A stretch of 8,247 bases of DNA from Oribacterium sp. UBA3737 (GTDB taxonomy: Bacteria; Bacillota_A; Clostridia; Lachnospirales; Lachnospiraceae). Location of the stretch: assembly GCA_002371295.1 (NCBI GenBank), contig DFGZ01000308.1, positions 1 to 8,247 on the forward strand. The letters run 5' to 3'. How positions within the stretch are numbered: position 1 is the stretch's first letter; each line of letters starts with the position of its first letter. The notes under the pieces were generated by a model. The model did no database searches, had not been told where the DNA came from, and saw only the letters and a list, made by a program, of their open reading frames with translations. Shown here piece after piece: positions 1-4,884 of this stretch. Position numbers and translations under genes: made by a program.

Positions 1-26
1 CACGAATGTGTGCGGTGGCGCTATTA

Positions 27-54
27 GTGAGTGGCAAATACTTTTGACACTCAC
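27..54 (+). repeat. Short repeat, copy 1 (reads VSGKYF-stop)
   Basis: The 22 bases at 27-48 match those at 726-747 with two differences. On the plus strand this copy reads Val-Ser-Gly-Lys-Tyr-Phe-stop, as does the other, and both differences are silent third-position changes. In this copy GTGAGTG (27-33) can pair with CACTCAC (48-54) around a 14-base loop. The plus-strand frame is open leftward to the window edge, so this may be the end of a real or mis-called small gene. It is probably a dispersed repeat, but only two copies are visible here. Confidence 0.6.
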
Positions 55-106
55 GTCATATGATATGAATCCCAAAAATCAATTTAATATGTACACCTAG
101 GTATAT

Positions 107-144
107 GGCGTCTTGTTCTGTATTTAGAACAGGAGGCCTTTTTT
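107..144 (+). terminator. Rho-independent terminator of a plus-strand gene outside the window
   Basis: A 13-bp stem (107-119 with 126-138) has one mismatch and one G-U pair, a 6-base loop, and a run of six T at 139-144. The T-run follows the stem only on the plus strand. It therefore ends a transcript entering from the left edge, not the minus-strand gene at 188-415. Confidence 0.8.
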
Positions 145-187
145 AATCCGGTATAAAAGTGAACACATGAAGTGATAGGATACACTT

Positions 188-415
188 TCAGGCAGACAGT
201 CTACGCTCGATAATCCTGTATATACGTCTATGGAATCTGGCTCTGTGTCTCTGTCTCTCGATTTCCTTTTCAATCTGGTAAATGAGATAAACGCTCATAC
301 CGCTGATTGCATATCCCAGATATCTGACCTCGTTAAACTGGCAAAATGAAGCTATAAGACCAAGAACTAACAAAAAATCTACTACAAATTCAAATGTTTT
401 AAGATTGATTCTCAT
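188..415 (-). CDS. Small two-helix membrane protein with a basic tail, function unknown
   Basis: I do not recognise this 75-residue protein. Two hydrophobic stretches, about residues 10-25 and 32-48, look like a membrane hairpin. They are followed by a helical, strongly basic tail (about 50-72, with twelve Arg, Lys or His), which should stay in the cytoplasm or contact RNA, DNA or lipid head groups. The start is well supported: GGAGG (cctcc at 424-428) lies 8 bases before the ATG, and a TTTACA/TAGAAT promoter with a 17-base spacer lies just upstream. The gene stands alone, with a terminator of the preceding gene far upstream and no clear terminator of its own. Two direct repeats behind the promoter suggest regulation. 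It could be a toxin-like or stress peptide, but nothing in the sequence proves this. Confidence 0.7.
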   Translation of the reverse strand: MRINLKTFEFVVDFLLVLGLIASFCQFNEVRYLGYAISGMSVYLIYQIEKEIERQRHRARFHRRIYRIIERRLSA

Positions 416-448
416 GACGTTTGCCTCCGTAACAATTTCGATATCAGT

Positions 449-477
449 ATTCTAACACCGAACAAACTTTTTGTAAA
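449..477 (-). promoter_or_regulatory. Sigma-A promoter of the small membrane protein
   Basis: On the minus strand, TTTACA (472-477) and TAGAAT (449-454) are separated by 17 bases, a near-consensus arrangement. The predicted start falls near 442, giving a leader of roughly 26 bases that contains the GGAGG site. An inverted pair CGAACAAA (459-466) and TTTGTTCG (495-502) brackets the -35 box. Confidence 0.75.
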
Positions 478-482
478 CAGCC

Positions 483-532
483 GTTCTGTAAATATTTGTT
501 CGAAAAATGAATGTTCTGTAAATATCTGGTCG
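483..532 (-). repeat. Two 20-bp direct repeats upstream of the -35 box, possible regulator sites
   Basis: Bases 483-502 and 513-532 match at 18 of 20 positions (GTTCTGTAAATATYTGKTCG on the plus strand) and start exactly 30 bases apart, close to three helical turns. They lie directly upstream of the -35 box of the small membrane protein gene, where activators bind. No regulator for them is visible in the window. Confidence 0.6.
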
Positions 533-624
533 TTTCAATAAAAACATTAATACCTTCTTTGATTGATAAGTATAAACACTTCAGTCACTTTCGAAGAAGG
601 CGGTATGTGGCATCATTTAAATAC

Positions 625-675
625 TAAAAAACCTCCGGCGGGTATTGAGTCTCTGCTCACTCCCACCGGAGGTTT
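625..675 (-). terminator. Terminator after the glutamate-synthase-like gene
   Basis: A 13-bp stem (629-641 with 663-675; core AAACCTCCGG with its complement) contains one A/C mismatch. On the minus strand it ends in a T-run of about six (complement of 627-632). It lies about 140 bases beyond the stop codon at 813, and the second short repeat sits between. Confidence 0.8.
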
Positions 676-725
676 AATTTCTATAACGAAGCACCTTGCA
701 CGCCAATATATACGGCATGCTGTCT

Positions 726-747
726 GTGAGCGGTAAATACTTTTGAC
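726..747 (+). repeat. Short repeat, copy 2 (reads VSGKYF-stop)
   Basis: This copy matches 27-48 with two differences, both silent in the shared plus-strand reading frame. Here the frame can be read as a nine-codon ORF (717-746, MLSVSGKYF), but no ribosome site precedes it. It lies between the stop of the flavoprotein gene and its terminator, so it is also transcribed as the 3' untranslated region of that gene on the other strand. A further GTGAG/CTCAC pair (726-730 with 771-775) is possible. Confidence 0.6.
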
Positions 748-812
748 AATTACATCATTATCATTTCACACTCACATAATTTTAATTCGAACAAATCATG
801 ATGCGGCAGGCA

Positions 813-2036
813 TCACTTGGGAAGTCCCTGCATATACTTGTCCATTTCCTCAGCGATCTGCTTTGAGACATTGACAGCGGCAACTACAGTTTTAGCGCCT
901 GTAACTACGTCTCCTGATGCAAATACGCCCGGCATGGTTGTCTCACCGTACTCATCTGTCTCAAGAGTACCCTTTTCATTGAGCTTAAGCTCCTTGTCTC
1001 TTGATACAAGACGGTCCTTAGGAACCTGTGAAACGGAGATAATAACGAAATCGCAAGGTATCTCCTCTGCCTGCTCCTCATGTACTGTGCTCTTTCCATC
1101 CTCATCGAATGTTACAGGAGCCATAACGATGGACTCATCCTTTATCTCTACAGGTGACTTGCAGTACTCGAACTTAACACCGTCAAGCTTTGCATACTCG
1201 ATTTCCTTAACAGATGCTGCTGCAGTATCTCTTCTCGCATAGACCGTAACATTTCTTGCACCCTTACGGATAGCTGTACGTGCTGCATCCATGGCTGCAT
1301 TACCTGCACCGATTATAGCTACGTTTTCTCCGATGTGATATGCATCGGGATTGGTAAGATAATTTATAGCATAAGCAACATTTCCAAAGGTCTCTCCCGG
1401 GATGCGGAGATGTCTCGGACGCCATGCTCCGGTTCCGATGAATACAGAATTGTATCCGTCTGCAAAGAGATCCTTTATGCTTGTTGAGCCTCCGATGAAG
1501 AAGTTCGGTCGGAAAAGGATGCCTAACTCATGAAGTCTGTCAGCATAACGGTCAAGAATGGTCCTCGGAAGTCGGAACTCCGGAATTCCGTATCTCAGAA
1601 CACCGCCAAGCTTCTCTCTTCCCTCGAAGATAGTGATCTTATAACCTTTCTGGGCAAGAAGCACGGCAATGGTTATTCCCGCAGGACCTCCGCCGATAAC
1701 CGCAACTCTCTTACCGTTAAAAGGCTTCTTCTCAAGCTTTATACGTTCAAAGCAGGAATCCGAAATATAATTCTCTATGGCAGAGATATGTACAGGAGAT
1801 TCCTTTATTCCACGAACACAATGACCTTCACACTGTTTTTCATGATCACAGACAAGTGAACAAACAATCGAAAGCGGGTTGTTGTTGAAAAGCATAACCG
1901 CAGCATCCATCATCTGCTCATTCTTAAGAAGCCTGATCATCTCCGGAATGTTCGTGTGGATAGGACATCCGGTACGGCAACGTGGGTTCTTGCACTGAAG
2001 GCAGCGATTTGCCTCTTCTAAAACATGTACAGCCAT
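813..2036 (-). CDS. Glutamate synthase small-subunit-like FAD/NAD(P) oxidoreductase
   Basis: This 407-residue flavoprotein resembles the small subunit of NADPH glutamate synthase and its relatives, which pass electrons from NAD(P)H through FAD and iron-sulfur clusters to a partner. Two cysteine groups bind clusters: Cys12, Cys15, Cys20, Cys24 (CLQC...GCP), and Cys59, Cys63, Cys69, Cys73. The FAD motif IGGGPAG is near 114-120, the dinucleotide motif GAGNAAMD near 243-250, and the C-terminal GDV-TGA segment closes the FAD site. The start at 2036 is preferred because GGGAGG lies 7 bases before that ATG; an upstream in-frame TTG at 2060 lies ahead of the ribosome site. It is somewhat shorter than typical GltD (about 450-490). 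No large subunit or partner is adjacent, so the true substrate is open and 'glutamate synthase' should not be taken literally. Confidence 0.9.
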   Translation of the reverse strand: MAVHVLEEANRCLQCKNPRCRTGCPIHTNIPEMIRLLKNEQMMDAAVMLFNNNPLSIVCSLVCDHEKQCEGHCVRGIKESPVHISAIENYISDSCFERIKLEKKPFNGKRVAVIGGGPAGITIAVLLAQKGYKITIFEGREKLGGVLRYGIPEFRLPRTILDRYADRLHELGILFRPNFFIGGSTSIKDLFADGYNSVFIGTGAWRPRHLRIPGETFGNVAYAINYLTNPDAYHIGENVAIIGAGNAAMDAARTAIRKGARNVTVYARRDTAAASVKEIEYAKLDGVKFEYCKSPVEIKDESIVMAPVTFDEDGKSTVHEEQAEEIPCDFVIISVSQVPKDRLVSRDKELKLNEKGTLETDEYGETTMPGVFASGDVVTGAKTVVAAVNVSKQIAEEMDKYMQGLPK

Positions 2037-2084
2037 AATTATTCCTCCCTGAAAAGACAAAAAATTGTAATTAGTTATCGATTT

Positions 2085-2180
2085 TTACTCTTTTAATAAA
2101 AATGCATGAGTATAAAAATTATTTTGCACCCAGGATAAAATCAGGACCGCATCATCATATCCTTGCCATCCCTTTAACAT
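2085..2180 (-). CDS. Possible 31-residue leader ORF upstream of the flavoprotein gene
   Basis: An ATG at 2178-2180 opens a 31-codon frame (starts MLKGWQGYDDAV, ends FLLKE). An AGGA sits about 9 bases upstream, and the ORF starts about 18 bases after the predicted transcription start. It ends 48 bases before the flavoprotein ATG, so it would be the first cistron of that transcript. The sequence contains AGGATA and TATCCT, which can pair inside the ORF. I recognise no family. It may be a leader peptide, a remnant of a longer gene, or chance. Confidence 0.3.
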   Translation of the reverse strand: MLKGWQGYDDAVLILSWVQNNFYTHAFLLKE

Positions 2181-2205
2181 AAGACATTTCCTGCGAACAC
2201 TGATA

Positions 2206-2234
2206 AATTTAATCTCAAAGGTTTTTTAAGTCAA
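2206..2234 (-). promoter_or_regulatory. Predicted promoter of the flavoprotein gene
   Basis: On the minus strand TTGACT (2229-2234) and TAAATT (2206-2211) are 17 bases apart. This gives a leader of about 160 bases before the flavoprotein start. I recognise no riboswitch or T-box consensus in the leader. The 2235-2291 stretch above it is AT-rich, with no visible terminator. Confidence 0.55.
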
Positions 2235-2291
2235 TAAAAGTTAATTTCTTATCAGATTTTATAAACTCTAATACATTAATCTATAACTTTT

Positions 2292-2381
2292 TTACATATT
2301 CATCTTCGGAACAGTGACGATAGACGGCGTGCTTTTCGGCATATAGAATTCTTTGTATTCCTTCTTATAATCAAACGCCAT
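2292..2381 (-). pseudogene. N-terminal stub of a GyrI-like domain protein
   Basis: A strong GGAGG about 9 bases before the ATG starts a 29-codon frame beginning MAFDYKKEYKEFYMPK and ending in SIVTVPKMNM-stop. This matches, from memory, the conserved start of GyrI-like small-molecule-binding proteins (usually about 200 residues), whose next residues would be an aromatic-rich strand leading into the fold. Here the reading frame stops at once and the DNA that follows is AT-rich and non-coding, so about 85 percent of the gene is missing. The stop of the preceding fragment lies inside its ribosome site region, the normal spacing of two genes in an operon. It is not expected to make a folded protein. 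Confidence 0.7.
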
Positions 2382-2386
2382 GTTTC

Positions 2387-2461
2387 TTATTCCTCCGTCA
2401 AGTCTTTCTCTTCGTAAGGCTTATTCCAGAAACCGAATTCCGTGCTTGTAAGAGCATTTCT
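2387..2461 (-). pseudogene. Unassigned C-terminal tail of a lost gene
   Basis: The 24 codons after the GNAT stop remain open in the same frame. They encode a protein-like tail (ALTSTEFGFWNKPYEEKD, then LTEE) ending in TAA five bases before the GyrI-like ATG. The GGAGG of the next gene overlaps the last codons, as in a normal operon junction. The simplest reading is that this is the end of a gene that once preceded the GyrI-like gene and whose body was deleted. Alternatively, the GNAT protein once ran through to this stop. I cannot name the family. Confidence 0.4.
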
Positions 2462-2953
2462 TTACCCTCTTCTTTTCATCATCAGATAGCAGTTAATTCC
2501 CTCTTTATAAAAATCAGTTAGTTCTCCAACACACTTATATCCCAGATTTTCATATAATTTCTTCGCTCTTGGATTAAAATCATCTACAGTTAAAAAGTAT
2601 TTTGCCGAAGAAGAATCAGTAGCATTATCCTCAAAAAACTTCATCAGCTGTTTACCGATGCCATAATTCCTGTATTCTTCCTTTACTGCAACAATATGGA
2701 GATAAGGGTAGCTTCCAAAAACACCATTTGTCATGTAGTAAATAAACCCCAGGCATTTCTCATTTTCATCCAATGCAACATATATGTTTTCTTGTACCAC
2801 TGCATATGTTAGCATATTGGCTGCCTTTTCATAATCGCTGAAATACGCTCTTCCCAAATCAGAATTTTGCAGAATTTCTATGCAGCTATCAGTATATTTC
2901 ATATTTGCAAGTTGAATATGTATATCCTTTTTCCACTTACGCTCTTCACACAT
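2462..2953 (-). CDS. GNAT family N-acetyltransferase
   Basis: This 163-residue protein has the GNAT fold, which moves an acetyl group from acetyl-CoA to an amine. Visible parts are an N-terminal strand-helix region (IHIQLANMKYTDSCIEIL), the strand LHIVAVKEEYR followed by the acetyl-CoA loop YGIGKQLM (R/Q-x-x-G-x-G type), and the typical late segment NPRAKKLYENLGY. The acceptor is unknown. Its ATG overlaps the end of the truncated YjdF frame by 8 bases, and GGAGG lies 9 bases upstream inside that frame. Length is normal for the family, so it looks intact. It probably depends on the tetR promoter at 4784-4811, since no closer promoter is evident. Confidence 0.88.
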   Translation of the reverse strand: MCEERKWKKDIHIQLANMKYTDSCIEILQNSDLGRAYFSDYEKAANMLTYAVVQENIYVALDENEKCLGFIYYMTNGVFGSYPYLHIVAVKEEYRNYGIGKQLMKFFEDNATDSSSAKYFLTVDDFNPRAKKLYENLGYKCVGELTDFYKEGINCYLMMKRRG

Positions 2954-3110
2954 GAAACTTTACCTCCGGCACCTTCGCTGCCGATATCTTCCCATTTTCA
3001 ATTCTCTCAAATACTCCTACCCAGAACGGATCCTCAAAATATACCGTCAACCGTCCCTGACATTTTTCTATTCTCACGTCGCCTTCGTCTCCGTGTATTT
3101 TTCGCCTCAT
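2946..3110 (-). pseudogene. N-terminal fragment of a YjdF / DUF2992 protein
   Basis: The frame begins MRRKIHGDEGDVRIEK and continues with LTVYFEDPFWVGVFER, the hallmark start of the YjdF (DUF2992) family, usually about 130-140 residues. After ...NGKISAAKV the expected conserved segment is replaced by PEVKFHV-stop, which is the ribosome site and start of the GNAT gene read in another frame. The C-terminal 60 percent or so is therefore missing, by deletion to the GNAT leader. The ATG at 3110 is chosen because family members begin there; an in-frame GTG lies at 3128. The start overlaps the stop of the preceding open frame as ATGA, which suggests an old coupled operon. I see no yjdF riboswitch upstream. 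Confidence 0.75.
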
Positions 3111-3247
3111 AGAGCTCTCTGTGTACACGCAGAGCTCTGCGAGGCTCTTTTTTCATAATAAACGCTTTCGTCATCTACCTCTGTCCAGATTCTTTGAAGT
3201 TCTGTATGTTCGAAGCAGAATCTTGTAATCGCATTCTTCCTTATAGT
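3107..3247 (-). pseudogene. Unassigned C-terminal gene fragment
   Basis: A frame of 46 codons follows the GNAT stop at 3248 without any break. It contains a protein-like stretch (NAITRFCFEHTELQRIWTEV, then DDESVYYEK) and ends in a TGA that overlaps the YjdF ATG as ATGA. That overlap argues that it is the true end of a gene once located before yjdF. The first part faintly resembles the helix-strand pattern of a GNAT C-terminal half, but this is weak. The last residues (about 34-46) come from a palindromic, perhaps non-coding stretch. No start codon with a ribosome site fits. Confidence 0.35.
3111..3153 (+). repeat. Imperfect 28-bp palindrome followed by a T-run
   Basis: The bases 3111-3138 form an imperfect palindrome centred on TGTACA (AGAGCTCT at both ends). 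On the plus strand AGAGC (3131-3135) and GCTCT (3144-3148) can pair and are followed by T-run 3149-3153, like a small terminator. No plus-strand gene ends here, so its role is unclear. On the minus strand it lies just before the YjdF start. Confidence 0.45.
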
Positions 3248-3877
3248 TTACTCAAAAATCTGTCCGGGCAGCTTAAGCTTTTCTTTTGGCGGAAAGTTCT
3301 TATCAAACTCTTCAACATCAGTATCTTCAACATAGTAGCCCTTTGGAGTCTGGTACACACCAGTGATCCCATCAAGATATCCAGGAATCAGCTCCTTGCA
3401 CAGGAAGAATGAAGAATCAGCATCTTCCGGAAGGTCATGGTATCTGATTCCGAACTTGCTGGCATAGTCAAAGCCGCTGTGTCCATAGAAACCAATATTC
3501 CCTTCAAAAAGCACTGCCCCAAAGCCCATTTCTGCAGCCTTTTCAAGAGAGTAATCCAGGATTGCCTTGCCATATCCTTTTCTTTTAAGCTCAGGAGTTA
3601 TGCCGATCGGTCCCATTGTAAGAACGTCGATAGTCTTTCCATCATCTGCCTCAATGGTAGTTTTCATAAATATGTTCTGACCGATAAGCTTGCCGTCTTT
3701 CTCCATGACAAAATCAAGTTCTTTTACAAAAGCAGGATCATCCCTAAGGACATGTATCACATAATGCTCACTGCATCCCGGGCGATACACGTTCCAGAAG
3801 GACTCCCTTACAAGGTTTTCAACCTCTCTTTGTTCTTCTTTTCTTTCTAATCGTATTGTGAATTCTTTTATATTCAT
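3248..3877 (-). CDS. GNAT family N-acetyltransferase (YhbS/COG3153 type)
   Basis: This 209-residue protein resembles the YhbS-type predicted acetyltransferases. Recognisable parts are the N-terminal RESFWNVYRPGCSEHYV segment common in this group, the strand VLTMGPIGITPELKRKGYG with the acetyl-CoA loop RKGYGKA near residues 99-105, and the following FEGNIGFYGHSGF segment. The C-terminal LKLPGQIFE ending is also typical, so the gene looks complete. The substrate is unknown. The ATG overlaps the stop of the RsgA fragment (ATGA), and AGGA lies about 8 bases upstream within that fragment. It was therefore originally the gene downstream of rsgA and is now read with the TetR gene. Confidence 0.88.
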   Translation of the reverse strand: MNIKEFTIRLERKEEQREVENLVRESFWNVYRPGCSEHYVIHVLRDDPAFVKELDFVMEKDGKLIGQNIFMKTTIEADDGKTIDVLTMGPIGITPELKRKGYGKAILDYSLEKAAEMGFGAVLFEGNIGFYGHSGFDYASKFGIRYHDLPEDADSSFFLCKELIPGYLDGITGVYQTPKGYYVEDTDVEEFDKNFPPKEKLKLPGQIFE

Positions 3878-4113
3878 TTCTTTATCCTTTCATTTTTCGA
3901 ATGTTTGTTAATCTTTGATATCTCTTTGAACTTTAATTTCTTTGCCTGAAGATAGCTACTGCCGTTAGCCATGTACTCATTCTCCCTTTTGAGTCTTAAG
4001 TATGAGGCCAGCCTGTCTTCCGACAGTTCTCCATTACGCATTGCCCTTCTTATGGCACAGCCCGGCTCATTGGTGTGAGAGCAATAACTCTGGCTCTTTC
4101 TAAAACGGCCTCT
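3874..4113 (-). pseudogene. rsgA: C-terminal remnant of an RsgA ribosome-assembly GTPase
   Basis: From the TetR stop to 3874 one frame stays open for 79 codons and contains CSHTNEPGC followed by AIRRAMRNGELSEDRLASYL and a Lys-rich helix ending near KFKEISKINK. This is the zinc-knuckle and C-terminal helix of RsgA (YjeQ), a GTPase acting in 30S maturation. The OB-fold and GTPase domains (about 270 residues) are absent, and the first zinc cysteine of the usual motif is not at its place. The first 8-10 codons do not look like RsgA. The TGA overlaps the next gene's ATG. The fragment cannot hydrolyse GTP; the functional copy must lie elsewhere. It is probably the left-over end of a paralogous rsgA. 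Confidence 0.8.
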
Positions 4114-4737
4114 TTAGGCCGAGTATCTTTCTTTGAAACCATCTGTAATCTCCTTTAGGTTCTTCTTTAGCTTGTTATAATCTCCACCCCCATCGAAAAG
4201 GTCGATGGAGAGTTTAAGGGGCGCATAGAATTCCACCGCAAGCTTCCTAGGGCCTGTCTTCTCGGCATCTTTATTAAGAACTCCCCGCTTTATCATTTCC
4301 CTGAAAATGTCCTCCGAATAGTCTATTGGCCCACGTCCTATCACATCCTGGTACAACTTCATCTTCTCGGGACTCTTGAACTGTTCTATAGTAATCATTC
4401 TTCTAAAGCTTGAAGCGAATTCATCTTTTGTCCAATACTCAAACTGGTTGACCACATAATCACAGAAATCCTTGAAGCTTACTTCCTCATATTTACCCGA
4501 ATTCTTTTCATATTTCTCTTCGGGAACGGAATCTTCCTCGGCTCTTTCCGCATCCTTCTCAAACATCCGTTGAACTATGCTGTCGAATATCTCTTGTTTG
4601 TTCTTGTAGTGTCTGTAGAGTGCACCCTTTGTAATGCCCAGCTGCTCAGCTATCATGCCTGTAGAAACCGCATCAAAGCCACTCTCCGCAAACAAATGTA
4701 ATGATGTAAGTAATATATCTTCCTTTGTTGTCTTCAT
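4114..4737 (-). CDS. TetR/AcrR family transcriptional regulator
   Basis: This 207-residue protein has the N-terminal TetR helix-turn-helix: about residues 8-50, with STGMIAEQLGITKGALYRHY followed by KNKQEIFD. The rest is a helical ligand-binding and dimer domain; the inducer cannot be predicted. An AGGAG-type site (GAGGAG) lies about 6 bases before the ATG. Its promoter carries a 45-bp perfect inverted repeat, so autoregulation is likely. Downstream, and without a visible terminator, come the RsgA remnant and two acetyltransferases, which would therefore share its control. The MATE gene ends upstream in the same direction. The stop is followed in the same frame by the RsgA fragment. Confidence 0.9.
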   Translation of the reverse strand: MKTTKEDILLTSLHLFAESGFDAVSTGMIAEQLGITKGALYRHYKNKQEIFDSIVQRMFEKDAERAEEDSVPEEKYEKNSGKYEEVSFKDFCDYVVNQFEYWTKDEFASSFRRMITIEQFKSPEKMKLYQDVIGRGPIDYSEDIFREMIKRGVLNKDAEKTGPRKLAVEFYAPLKLSIDLFDGGGDYNKLKKNLKEITDGFKERYSA

Positions 4738-4760
4738 AAATTCTCCTCTTGTTAAACATC

Positions 4761-4805
4761 AAAATAAACGGTCGTTTACTGTTATTGTAAACGACCGTTT
4801 ATTTT
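4761..4805. promoter_or_regulatory. 45-bp perfect inverted repeat, two nested TetR-type operators
   Basis: The 19 bases at 4761-4779 are perfectly complementary to 4787-4805 around a 7-base spacer. Each arm holds a near-palindrome of its own, TAAACGGTCGTTTA (4765-4778) and TAAACGACCGTTTA (4788-4801), with centres 23 bp apart. One lies between the -35 and -10 boxes of the tetR promoter and the other over the predicted start of transcription. This suits binding of two dimers of the adjacent TetR. As RNA it could also fold into a hairpin that slows read-through from the MATE gene. Confidence 0.8.
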
Positions 4806-4811
4806 TGTCAA
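4784..4811 (-). promoter_or_regulatory. Promoter of the TetR gene at 4114-4737
   Basis: TTGACA (4806-4811) and TACAAT (4784-4789) on the minus strand are 16 bases apart. The spacer is one arm of the inverted repeat. The leader is about 40 bases. Confidence 0.8.
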
Positions 4812-4884
4812 TTCCTTTTTTTCCCAGCATCCCGTATGCATACAAGGGAAAACTGAATACAAGCAGATCGCTTCTTCATCTGTT

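Noticed and set aside
483..532. CRISPR-like array
   Set aside because: There are only two imperfect repeats with a 10-base gap, next to a promoter; no further units and no cas genes.
553..600. Inverted repeat CCTTCTT/AAGAAGG as a regulatory element
   Set aside because: Seven-base arms 34 bases apart in AT-rich DNA with no gene start near; could be chance.
817..1242. Long plus-strand open frame opposite the flavoprotein gene
   Set aside because: It is antisense to a gene with clear cofactor motifs, is Ser/Thr-rich and has no ribosome site. It is a shadow.
2037..2060. Upstream TTG start for the flavoprotein
   Set aside because: The added residues would be encoded by the ribosome site itself; the ATG at 2036 has GGGAGG at a good distance.
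3111..3153. Functional plus-strand terminator
   Set aside because: No plus-strand gene precedes it, and the stem next to the T-run is only five bases.
3111..3247. yjdF riboswitch before the YjdF fragment
   Set aside because: The region reads as a protein fragment up to the ATGA overlap, and I see none of the expected conserved structure.
3437..3850. Plus-strand frame opposite the GNAT gene
   Set aside because: Opposite strand of a clear acetyltransferase, no ribosome site and no recognisable motif.
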